From Metabacillus sediminilitoris (lineage in GTDB: Bacteria; Bacillota; Bacilli; Bacillales; Bacillaceae): 64,000 nt of DNA. Shown piece after piece: positions 1 to 7,608 of the stretch. The notes beneath the pieces are model-generated. The model was not told where the DNA came from, ran no database searches, and saw only the letters and a list, made by a program, of their open reading frames with translations. Made by a program: the position numbers and the translations under genes. The DNA lies in the NCBI RefSeq assembly GCF_009720625.1, contig NZ_CP046266.1:1063501-1127500 (forward strand), written 5' to 3'. The stretch's first letter is position 1. Each line of letters begins with the position of its first letter.

Positions 1-809
1 AAAAATCTTTCATACATAGAAATATTGTCTATTTCTCCTTGAACGCCAGCAGCATATGCTGCCTTAATGTTTTCTGGAGTTAAAACGAATGACTGCGATA
101 TATCTACAGGTAAAGGTACTTGATAACGTTCAAAAAGAGGCAACAACGCATTTATATGTCTCATTTCGGCTTCTTTTATTTGTGCAAATGTACGAATATA
201 TCCAAAAGTTCCTAGAATATTATCATATCTTGCTTGTGCCAAGTATTCGTCTTGAAGGGCATAAGTCAGCATTTGAGGTACGGACAATGTGGAAGCACTT
301 AATGCTCCTTTAGCACCGTAATTTTCAACTTGCCGATTAGTGTGTGTTACCTTTGATTTTAAAAAAAACAAAAACCATACAGCGTGATTTTGTTCATCTG
401 CTGCTGCACGACGAAATCTATCTTTAATAGAAGCATCCTGTGCCTTATCTGCGATATCTAAATAAAAATCAACGGCTTCTTGTTCATCTTTAAAGGCAAA
501 TTCGATTCCTGCTCTGTACTTAGCTGGACATTCCTCACTGATTTTAAAAGTTGGCTGCCTACCTGTTAGATTTGTATAAATTTTACTGAACTCTTCAAGA
601 TGACGCCTTTCATCTTTTTGTATCTCAAGTATTTTGTTCCTTTCATCCTGTGTAGGTGCTAGTTTGGCTAACTTTTCATAACAAGCAACAGCACTATACT
701 CTGCATTAATTGCTTTCTGAATATCATTTACAAGTTGAGTGTCATTTGTTGTACGATAATAGTCATTATAATAAACACCATAATTATAGAAATTATGATT
801 TGAATACAT
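1..809 (-). CDS. Ferritin-like (rubrerythrin/DUF2202-type) protein, 3' end outside window
   Basis: The minus strand stays open from an ATG at 809 to the window edge (about 269 codons seen), with AAGGAGGAC 4-10 bases upstream, so the C-terminus is missing. Two helical-bundle halves are visible. The first has an AINAEYSAVACYEKLAKLAP helix followed by a KDEXXHLEEF segment. The second has LTYALQDEYLAQARYD and then QIKEAEMRHINALLPLFERY. The E...ExxH spacing is that of di-iron ferritin-like proteins, and the second half resembles DUF2202. The N-terminus (MYSNHNFYNYGVYYNDYY) is Tyr/Asn rich, a feature I associate with spore-coat-type or YgaD-like ferritins; that link is inference. Probable role: metal binding or oxidative protection. 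The family call is fairly sure, the function is not. Confidence 0.75.
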   Translation of the reverse strand, partial: MYSNHNFYNYGVYYNDYYRTTNDTQLVNDIQKAINAEYSAVACYEKLAKLAPTQDERNKILEIQKDERRHLEEFSKIYTNLTGRQPTFKISEECPAKYRAGIEFAFKDEQEAVDFYLDIADKAQDASIKDRFRRAAADEQNHAVWFLFFLKSKVTHTNRQVENYGAKGALSASTLSVPQMLTYALQDEYLAQARYDNILGTFGYIRTFAQIKEAEMRHINALLPLFERYQVPLPVDISQSFVLTPENIKAAYAAGVQGEIDNISMYERF

Positions 810-1384
810 GATTGTCCTCCTTCTGCATAACTGTCAACGTATCTTATGCCTTATACATAGGTAGGTGTGCAAGGTCAATTATCGGAGGAATAGTAAGTTA
901 GAGAAATTGGAGGGGTTCTTACCACTTTTGTTCATTTATGCTTGGATTAAATCTGGAGCATAATGAAACCTGCTGTAAAGTTCCATGTTAATTTGTTGGT
1001 GGATACAGAAACCATGCTCATCCACAAACAAGTATTCGGTAAATTTCCGACACGACTCAAATATTAGGTAGGTTTTAGTATGATAAAGTAATTAAACATA
1101 TAGTGATAATCTGATTAACTTCGATAATGATATCCGACAACAGAAGTATATTCTATACGTGAGATTAGAGGGGAAATCTCACTGCTGCTTTTGTTATGTT
1201 GTTTCTGATTAGCTAAAGTTTCAAAAGGTACACTTTTTGGAACACATATCATGAAACGGTTGAATAACGGTTTGGATAGTCTCGTATGGTGTCTAATCTA
1301 CTTTTGAAACGTATCATATTTGTTGTTGACCTTTTGATACACATTCGGTAAGATATGAATATCAGATATCAAAGGTGGATAAAC
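810..1384. other. Intergenic region upstream of resolvase
   Basis: About 575 bases without a convincing gene. The left part carries only the divergent ribosome binding site of the ferritin-like gene. The right part (from about 1200) holds three copies of a CTTTTGAWAC-type motif described separately as candidate resolvase sites. I see no coding potential on either strand. Confidence 0.5.
1218..1340. repeat. Candidate resolvase (res-like) repeat sites
   Basis: GTTTCAAAAG at 1218-1227 and CTTTTGAAAC at 1301-1310 form a perfect 10-base inverted repeat. A third related motif, CTTTTGATAC, lies at about 1331-1340. All three are immediately upstream of the serine resolvase start at 1385. Serine resolvases usually bind several short inverted sites next to their own gene, which also autoregulates it. 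The repeats are seen directly; their use as a res or operator site is inference. Confidence 0.5.
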
Positions 1385-1987
1385 ATGGATAACAAAGAGT
1401 TTGGATATGTACGAGTAAGTAGTAAAGACCAAAACGAAGCACGACAACTGGATAGTATGTATGCTCTTGGAATTGATGAGCGTGATATTCATATCGACAA
1501 GCAAAGCGGTAAAGACTTCAATAGACCTCAATACCAAGCTTTGAAATTGCGTTTGCGAAAAGGAGATACACTATACATTCACTCTTTAGATAGACTTGGA
1601 CGAAACAAAGAGATGATTCTAAACGAGTGGAAAGACATCACACAGAACATCAAAGCACATATTGTTGTAGTTGATATGCTTTTACTGGATACACGAAAGT
1701 ACAATGATTCAATCGGTTCATTTGTATCTGACTTGGTATTACAAATATTATCATGGGTTGCTGAGGAAGAGAGAATTAAGATTCAGACTCGCCAAGCGGA
1801 GGGCATAGCTTCAGCAAAGGCACAAGGTAAACACCTAGGAAGACCTAAAACATCTATTACATCTGAATTTGAGCAGGCTTATAAACAATGGAAAGCAGGA
1901 GAAATCACTGCGGTTGAAGCAATGAAGAAATCAAATATGACTAAGGCAACATTCTATCGCAAGGTTAAGGAATATGAAGCTAGCTAA
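1385..1987 (+). CDS. Serine recombinase / resolvase (Tn3/Hin-like)
   Basis: A 200-residue site-specific serine recombinase. The N-terminus GYVRVSSKDQNEARQLDS contains the catalytic serine. It continues with DKQSGKDFNRPQYQALK and the HSLDRLGRN motif, followed by the long E-helix (EEERIKIQTRQAEGIASAKA) and GKHLGRPK linking to a C-terminal helix-turn-helix (about 145-200, MTKATFYRKVKEY). The length is typical of resolvases and invertases. I chose the ATG at 1385 because AAAGGTGG lies 6 bases upstream; an in-frame ATG at 1355 lacks a ribosome binding site. It catalyses strand exchange through a phosphoserine link. The 1218-1340 repeats are its likely target. It is probably the mobility or resolution gene of the accessory region to its right. 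Confidence 0.9.
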   Translation: MDNKEFGYVRVSSKDQNEARQLDSMYALGIDERDIHIDKQSGKDFNRPQYQALKLRLRKGDTLYIHSLDRLGRNKEMILNEWKDITQNIKAHIVVVDMLLLDTRKYNDSIGSFVSDLVLQILSWVAEEERIKIQTRQAEGIASAKAQGKHLGRPKTSITSEFEQAYKQWKAGEITAVEAMKKSNMTKATFYRKVKEYEAS

Positions 1988-2129
1988 AAAGACTCCTAAG
2001 CCGAGAAGACTCTTTTCTTTTGTTGATGGAATGGGGGCGGTAATTCCCACAAATTACCTAGGTGGGTTCTGAGGAATAAGGATAGGTAGGGACAAATCTG
2101 CACCACGATTTTCTTCGATTCCTTCCATT

Positions 2130-2333
2130 CGAAATGGGTGTCTTGCAAAGCAGCATGAGGATTTCAGAAAGGGAAGACTAAGAAAGCATTCTAAGCAACA
2201 AGTGAAACATGCTTTGAAATTGCTTGAGAATCATACATACAAGGAAGTTGAAGATATGACAGGGATTAATAAGAGAACTCTAATCAGAAGGAAAAATGAG
2301 TTAGAAGCTAAGCAATTACAAGGGACTCTCTAG
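2130..2333 (+). pseudogene. C-terminal fragment of a second serine recombinase
   Basis: An open frame without a start codon ends at TAG 2331-2333. It reads KQHEDFRKGRLRKHSKQQV, then HALKLLENHTYKEVEDMTGI, then NKRTLIRRKNEL. The last part is a helix-turn-helix of the sort found at the end of resolvases. The catalytic domain is absent, so this is a decayed copy lying 150 bases downstream of the intact resolvase gene. Sequence further downstream (2430-2470) vaguely resembles the run just before this fragment and may be another worn copy. Confidence 0.6.
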
Positions 2334-2344
2334 GGGTCTCTTTT
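2320..2344 (+). terminator. Probable intrinsic terminator
   Basis: AGGGAC pairs with GTCTCT across a 9-base loop and is followed by a run of T. It overlaps the stop codon of the recombinase fragment. Confidence 0.45.
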
Positions 2345-2637
2345 TATATTCAGTAGATGATATGGGGGTACAAAAGCACGTTTTTACGGAACTTTTTCAG
2401 CGGTTTCGTCCTAGGTTACTACATATCGTCACCACAAAATTTTGCGATTCTTTCCATGCGACACTTATTAATAGTCCAAAAATATACCACATTTTGAATG
2501 TATTGTTATGTAGTATATTCCCATATCACCTTAACCATACTTTAAGAGTTAAATGAGAGTAGTGTTTATGGTGCTGCTTTTTTCTGTATCGTTATGGTAT
2601 CATTTTCCTATACAAAGTTAAAAGGAGTACTTTACTT

Positions 2638-2720
2638 ATGAAGATTACATTAGTAAGTTGTACTAAATTAAATATCTAATTATTCTTACGGTGCAAAGGA
2701 GATATATCGAGAATCAATAT
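2638..2720 (+). pseudogene. 5' stub of a DUF6884-like gene
   Basis: After the ribosome binding site AAAAGGAG, an ATG at 2638 starts MKITLVSCTKLN and then hits a stop after 13 codons. LVSCTK near the N-terminus is the hallmark of DUF6884-type proteins, which I know from mobile elements. A shifted frame just downstream continues with YSYGAKEIYRESIYRLE, reminiscent of the family's next segment, before the next gene begins at 2745. I read it as a gene broken by a nonsense change, a frameshift and a deletion. The family assignment rests on very few residues. Confidence 0.35.
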
Positions 2721-2744
2721 ATAGATTAGAGGAGGCTTGTTGCT

Positions 2745-3326
2745 GTGGATGAATTAATTAAAGATATTATATATTCTTCTATCAAAAATCTTTTTCAAAA
2801 TCAACCAGATATTTTTGTTAATACTAGATATACAAATTTTACAGAATGGAATTTAAGTTATCATTTGTCTAACGAAATTGCAAAGTATATTTTTTGGTTA
2901 AATGTTGATTTAGATGTAACAAAACGTAATTACAATAATAGGAGACCAGATATTATTTTTCATAAGAGAAGGACGAATTCTTTGAATTACTTAGTAGTTG
3001 AATTGAAAAAATCAAAAAAAGATAATCAATCTGATATATGTAAACTAAAAGAGGATTGGATGAGAGAACCTTTAAATTATAGGTACGGAGCATATATTAA
3101 TATTTGGGGGAAAGATAATTTCAAAGCAATAGTTTTAATAAACGGGGAAGGACAGGAAGTAAATGACTCTTGTCAGTACATACCTGTACCAAGTCCGAGT
3201 AAGATATTGCTAACTGAATATAAAATCTTCACAAGCAATATAATTCAAAAAAAAATGAAAGCTAATTTACTAGATAACCTAATACTTGAAACCTATGAAA
3301 GACGGTCATTAAATTATAAAAAATAA
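2745..3326 (+). CDS. PD-(D/E)XK nuclease-fold protein
   Basis: A 193-residue soluble protein of unknown name. It starts at GTG 2745 with AGGAGGC about 8 bases upstream. The middle carries the hallmark of the restriction-endonuclease fold: NNRRPDIIFHKR (acidic residue before a beta strand), then NYLVVELKKSKKDN (E-x-K motif in the next strand). A glutamate in the helix before it (LSNEIAKYIFW) could be the fold's first acidic residue. The rest has no motif I recognise. It is the first gene of a same-strand group with an FRG-domain gene and a HEPN-like gene, spaced by 120 and 97 bases. Inference: a DNA- or RNA-cutting effector, or the nuclease part of a defence cassette. It could also be a stray nuclease from a mobile element. 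Confidence 0.65.
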   Translation: MDELIKDIIYSSIKNLFQNQPDIFVNTRYTNFTEWNLSYHLSNEIAKYIFWLNVDLDVTKRNYNNRRPDIIFHKRRTNSLNYLVVELKKSKKDNQSDICKLKEDWMREPLNYRYGAYINIWGKDNFKAIVLINGEGQEVNDSCQYIPVPSPSKILLTEYKIFTSNIIQKKMKANLLDNLILETYERRSLNYKK

Positions 3327-3446
3327 ATGCAATTGTCAAATTGAAGTTTAAAGATTAATGAAATTAGTAGATTAACAAAGTTTAAGCCCAAATTCAATTT
3401 AGACATTACAATAAGTGGAAATAGACTGGAGGGAGAAGGTTAAAAA

Positions 3447-5024
3447 ATGGAACAAGCAAATAGTATATCCATTTTTAATAAGGTGATAGAACACTACAGT
3501 AATGAAAAGGATGTTTGGTTTCGAGGACAAGGTGCTAAATATGAAGAAATTACTTCCAGCATTGCAAGAGATAAAGGGTATTTAAACTATGAATTTGCTC
3601 TTTATGCTGAGTCTATAGAAATGAAACAGAATGAATTTGAACCACTGTCAAAACCAATTCAACGTTTAGCAAAACTTCAGCATTATGGTATCCCAACTAG
3701 ACTAATTGATGTTACAACTGAGCCACTCATTGCACTGTTCTTTGCTGTGCAAGACACCAAGAAAGATGATGGATATGTTTATCTATACTCACAAAAGTCT
3801 CATGAAATGAATAGTAAACAAATCAATTTACTCTCTCTTTTAGCAACCCTTAAAGATTATGACATTGGAAATATTCAACAACAATATAAGTGTTATTTTT
3901 ATGAATCGATTTCTAAAGAAGAAATTTTAAATTTGGCAGAGGAAACTATTTTTGTTAAACCTTTGGATGAGTTAAAGGAACTAAATCCTCGATTATACAA
4001 TCAAAAAGGAACGTTTGCTATTTGCGGAAATATAGTTGAAGGAGAAAAAATCCTTCGTCAATTAAAAACACTAGATACTATTGAACCAATTGCCATTGTT
4101 AAAATTCCCTACGAATATAAAGCTTCTGTAAAGCGTGAATTAGATGAAAAATATGGAATAAACGAGACCTTTATATATCCAGAGTTGCCATCAGTAGCTG
4201 AATATATAAAAGAAAAATACAAATATATTAATTTTTCTAGTGAAGGTATGTATTCAGTAATTGAAGAGTCAGATATCCCTCACCCTAACGCATCTCGTGT
4301 TTCATTAGTTATCGTATTAAATGAACCACTGAATATTGATGAAATAAAGAAAATAGTAGTTGGTATATTAGAAGAAAAATCAGATAATGATGTAGTTTGG
4401 ATTTATGTAGCTAAAAATGGTAGCGATTATATCATGCGGAATTGGATTTTAACTGGACAATGGATAAATAATTCTTTGGATGATAAGTATAAACCCATTG
4501 CAATTGGAGAAATGGACGAAAAGGGGTTTTACTGGAATGTGGCAAATGATTATAGTGTACTGAGTGATTATTATGAAGAAAATGTTTTTATTGACGATAA
4601 GATATTGTTTATTAAAAATCATGGTTTATACGAGGCGATTTTTCCCCTATACAACCTATTACGAAGCTTGTTTATATCTCAGAAGATTGATTTGTTTGAT
4701 AAAGAAGTATCAAACAATGCTGAATTAATAAACGAGTGTTTTATGAACTTTGGTGATTTTGGTCACTCAAAAGATAAGTACTTAGATGATTTTCTTCATA
4801 AATATCAAGAATTTATAGCAATATTTGACAATATACCATTATGGGTCAAAAGGGAAGATTTAAGCAGTGAGGCTTTGAATTACCAGATTTCAAGATGCTT
4901 TCAAGAAGCGGATGAGATAGTTAAAACTATTCAATCGGAAGGTGAGATTTGGAGAGAAAAACTAAATATTAAACAAAGAGATATTGAAAATGCCAAAAAA
5001 TACTCACACAATTCACCTTTTTAA
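3447..5024 (+). CDS. FRG-domain-containing protein
   Basis: 525 residues, with a good ribosome binding site (GGAGGGAGAAGG) before ATG 3447. Residues 23-29 read VWFRGQG, which gives the FRG domain its name. They are followed by the conserved LAKLQHYGIPTRLIDVTTEP and ALFFAVQD at about 73-103. The C-terminal 300 residues are acidic, contain no transmembrane segment and match nothing I recognise. FRG domains are scattered in phage, mobile-element and defence-island proteins; their activity is poorly known, and a nucleotide- or ADP-ribose-related role has been suggested. Base composition matches the genes on both sides, supporting co-transfer. The domain call is firm; the role is open. Confidence 0.8.
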   Translation: MEQANSISIFNKVIEHYSNEKDVWFRGQGAKYEEITSSIARDKGYLNYEFALYAESIEMKQNEFEPLSKPIQRLAKLQHYGIPTRLIDVTTEPLIALFFAVQDTKKDDGYVYLYSQKSHEMNSKQINLLSLLATLKDYDIGNIQQQYKCYFYESISKEEILNLAEETIFVKPLDELKELNPRLYNQKGTFAICGNIVEGEKILRQLKTLDTIEPIAIVKIPYEYKASVKRELDEKYGINETFIYPELPSVAEYIKEKYKYINFSSEGMYSVIEESDIPHPNASRVSLVIVLNEPLNIDEIKKIVVGILEEKSDNDVVWIYVAKNGSDYIMRNWILTGQWINNSLDDKYKPIAIGEMDEKGFYWNVANDYSVLSDYYEENVFIDDKILFIKNHGLYEAIFPLYNLLRSLFISQKIDLFDKEVSNNAELINECFMNFGDFGHSKDKYLDDFLHKYQEFIAIFDNIPLWVKREDLSSEALNYQISRCFQEADEIVKTIQSEGEIWREKLNIKQRDIENAKKYSHNSPF

Positions 5025-5121
5025 CTCGTTGGGGACGATTATAAAGGAATTAATACAAGAATAGTCCATTTCATTATTAGACTATAGTTAAAGCATTTAC
5101 TTGGTTACGAAAGGAGAACAT

Positions 5122-7026
5122 ATGTCAGGGATTAAATTTCATTCTGAGCATGACATGGCTAGTGGTTGGGAACTGAGAAAGATAGTAGAAATGGTTGAAA
5201 ATAAAGCTATTGATTCTGAATGGGGTATAACAGATTTATTAGACTTTCATAATGTTTTGAAATACATAAACATTAAAAAGTTTAGTAACCATATTGTACA
5301 AAAGACAAGTATTGATATAAAAACTTTTGAGAAGAAAATTAAGCAAAAAATCGGCATCTTCGTAGGCTGTCATAAGGATAACTTCATCAATCTATATGAT
5401 GAAATTGACTTTGATAACACAGAAGACTTCTTTGAAGTTCTTGAAAGTTACAAGTTATTATATCAAAGAATTGAAATTGATGATTTTAGACGATTTCTTG
5501 AAAAGGAAAATGTACACATTTATACAGTACTCAAGTTTAAGAGACTGACTGAGTACTTTAATGAAGCAGTTAAAAGCGTTTTATTATCTGACTCTAGGAA
5601 TGCAGAAACAATTTTGTCAAAGTATTTAAAAGAGAATGATTTATATTTGCCACCATCTTTAAATGAAACAGATATATTAAGTTTGATTGATGAATATATA
5701 GACTCACCGCTAGTTCATATAAATGTATTGAGAAAAATCATAAATTTCCCACCAAATAAGGGGTTAAGTATACCCGATAAAATCAAGTTGCATGCCAAGA
5801 GGAAAGCAGAAAAAGAGGAAGAAAAAATCTTTAATAACGATACAGGTATTGAATCGGGAGTAACGATTTCTTATCCGAACGACCAAGATGAAGCAATATT
5901 ATTTACTATGGATGGTAGTACTGCAGACATCAAGGTAAGTCGAAAGTGGATAGAAGAAAATACTGATTTTCCTACACTTTGGAATAATTTTATTTATCTA
6001 TTTAGATTTGTTGATGATAATATGAGATTAGAATTCGATTCAAAAAAAAGTGAAAGCTCTGCTCTAGAGTCAGTAATTAGACCACAAGCAGAACATTTGT
6101 ATTACCAATCATTCTCTTTTTACTTCAAAGAAATGTTGTCTAATGCTGAAATACATAGTTATTTTAGTGTGTTAAATATTCTTGGTGTAAGATTGGAAGA
6201 AATGATTGAATGGTTTTTTGATTATTATTTGAAAGAAGAATTTCAAATTAATGATTTTATAGTTAAAATGCCGTCGAGTGAAGCATCATATTTCGAAAAG
6301 TGTAGAACTATTCTCCCTGAGATAGATAGAGTTTTTAAACAGTATAATACTTTGATTGAAGATGGAGTGATAGACCAAGAATTAATTCAAATGTCATCTT
6401 CAAGTTTTAAAATTAAAGATATTAAGTCGTTTAATAAAATGAAGTATGTTTACTCTTCTAGTGACTGGTATAAAACAGCTTCATTCTTATTGTTTTCTGA
6501 CCAGAGTAGCATATTCTATTTACCAAATAAAGATGAGAGATATGAGAATTTTTTCCAATTAATAATTTCTGAAAAGTTAACCAGAAGCGATTTTCAAGCG
6601 TATCAATTGAATACAATGCAATGGTTATTTGATAATGACTTAATCTGTGAAAGTAACATGGGACACATTCAGTTTGTTGACCAGAGAGTCATATATGTTC
6701 TAAAGGAACTGTATTATAGAGAAGTAATGAGTTATTGGCATTATTCTGAGGATTTACAATTATTGATAGAAGAGTTAAATAGTCGCAATCTTGTTGATTT
6801 TGAAACCAGCCTGTTTTCAAGAAATGAACAAGATTATTTTGATTATTATCTTAATAAATCAAAATTTACCAATGGTCATGATATTCGAAACAAGTACTTA
6901 CATGGAACAAATACTAATGATGAGAAACAATACGAGATAGATTACTACTTGATTCTTAAACTGTTTGTCATATTAGTCATTAAAATAAATGATGATTTAT
7001 GTATTAAAGAGGATAAGTGCCAATAA
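5122..7026 (+). CDS. Large unknown protein with C-terminal HEPN-like RNxxxH motif
   Basis: 634 residues counted from ATG 5122, which has AAAGGAG 7 bases upstream. A TTG at 5101 would add seven residues but lies before that site. The protein is soluble, very rich in E/K/D and aromatic residues, and I do not recognise its body. Near the end (residues 586-596) it reads GHDIRNKYLHGT. R589-x4-H594 fits the Rx4-6H signature of HEPN RNase domains, in the common RNxxxHG form, inside a predicted helix pair (DYFDYYLNKSKF before and YYLILKLFVILV after). Many HEPN proteins are toxins or RNases of defence systems; some large ones use it only structurally. It is the last gene of the 2.7-7.0 kb cassette. 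Confidence 0.6.
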   Translation: MSGIKFHSEHDMASGWELRKIVEMVENKAIDSEWGITDLLDFHNVLKYINIKKFSNHIVQKTSIDIKTFEKKIKQKIGIFVGCHKDNFINLYDEIDFDNTEDFFEVLESYKLLYQRIEIDDFRRFLEKENVHIYTVLKFKRLTEYFNEAVKSVLLSDSRNAETILSKYLKENDLYLPPSLNETDILSLIDEYIDSPLVHINVLRKIINFPPNKGLSIPDKIKLHAKRKAEKEEEKIFNNDTGIESGVTISYPNDQDEAILFTMDGSTADIKVSRKWIEENTDFPTLWNNFIYLFRFVDDNMRLEFDSKKSESSALESVIRPQAEHLYYQSFSFYFKEMLSNAEIHSYFSVLNILGVRLEEMIEWFFDYYLKEEFQINDFIVKMPSSEASYFEKCRTILPEIDRVFKQYNTLIEDGVIDQELIQMSSSSFKIKDIKSFNKMKYVYSSSDWYKTASFLLFSDQSSIFYLPNKDERYENFFQLIISEKLTRSDFQAYQLNTMQWLFDNDLICESNMGHIQFVDQRVIYVLKELYYREVMSYWHYSEDLQLLIEELNSRNLVDFETSLFSRNEQDYFDYYLNKSKFTNGHDIRNKYLHGTNTNDEKQYEIDYYLILKLFVILVIKINDDLCIKEDKCQ

Positions 7027-7195
7027 ATGAAATGGCAAAGACCTAAATCATGAAGAGATAGGTTTCTTGATAAAAAATGTTTGATGAATCTAAACCACTT
7101 TACAGTTTTCCATCACTACTTTACAATTTAAATTGTAGCTTTATCATGAGAAGTGGTTAGTGCTAATTGAATATAAGTAAAACATGATTATATAA

Positions 7196-7290
7196 GGGTT
7201 TTCAGCATCTGTAGCAGCTATGTTCTTAACAACTGAAGCTGTTATTGCTGACAAGCCAGAAGACCCTGCACATACCATAATGCCTAATAT
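7196..7290 (+). pseudogene. Detached 3' end of groEL
   Basis: The plus frame starting at 7202 reads SASVAAMFLTTEAVIADKPE and then DPAHTIMP. This is the unmistakable C-terminal region of chaperonin GroEL (NAASVAA-LLTTEAVVADKPE in the family). Nothing of groEL precedes it. Instead of the usual GGM tail it runs on into unrelated residues. It is a fragment of about 30 codons, followed by a terminator. Confidence 0.75.
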
Positions 7291-7326
7291 AGATGATTTT
7301 GGGCATTTTATCATTTCAATAGAATT

Positions 7327-7364
7327 AAAAATCCTATCTTCTTTATGGAAGGTAGGATTTTTTG
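7327..7364 (+). terminator. Intrinsic terminator after groEL fragment
   Basis: AAAATCCTATCTT pairs with AAGGTAGGATTTT around a short loop and is followed by a T run. This is a strong rho-independent hairpin, probably the original groEL operon terminator or one carried in with it. Confidence 0.75.
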
Positions 7365-7608
7365 ATGAAAAAACCGTAGTACTTTCCTTAGGGAAATGAA
7401 TATCAATTGTAAAGACAGACAGGAGTAACTCGCCGTTTTTATGTTAGCAATAACTGAAAAGCATAGGTTTTTTATATCAAAGGAAGTAAGTATTATAAGA
7501 GAATAGTAAAAAACTATGAAATTTTAACTATGAATATTACAAATAAAACCATAAGTATACAAAAAAAGTTTATAATAATTAAAGATGATTAAATATGGGG
7601 GTTATATT

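Larger units (their letters stand above)
7027..7608. other. Intergenic region with groEL scrap and terminator
   Basis: A 580-base gap. Apart from the groEL fragment and the hairpin after it, I see only AT-rich sequence with TATAAT-like boxes before the gene at 7609. Confidence 0.4.

Noticed and set aside
2362..2556. 64-codon plus-strand ORF
   Set aside because: No ribosome binding site or motif; the region seems to be worn recombinase-flanking sequence.
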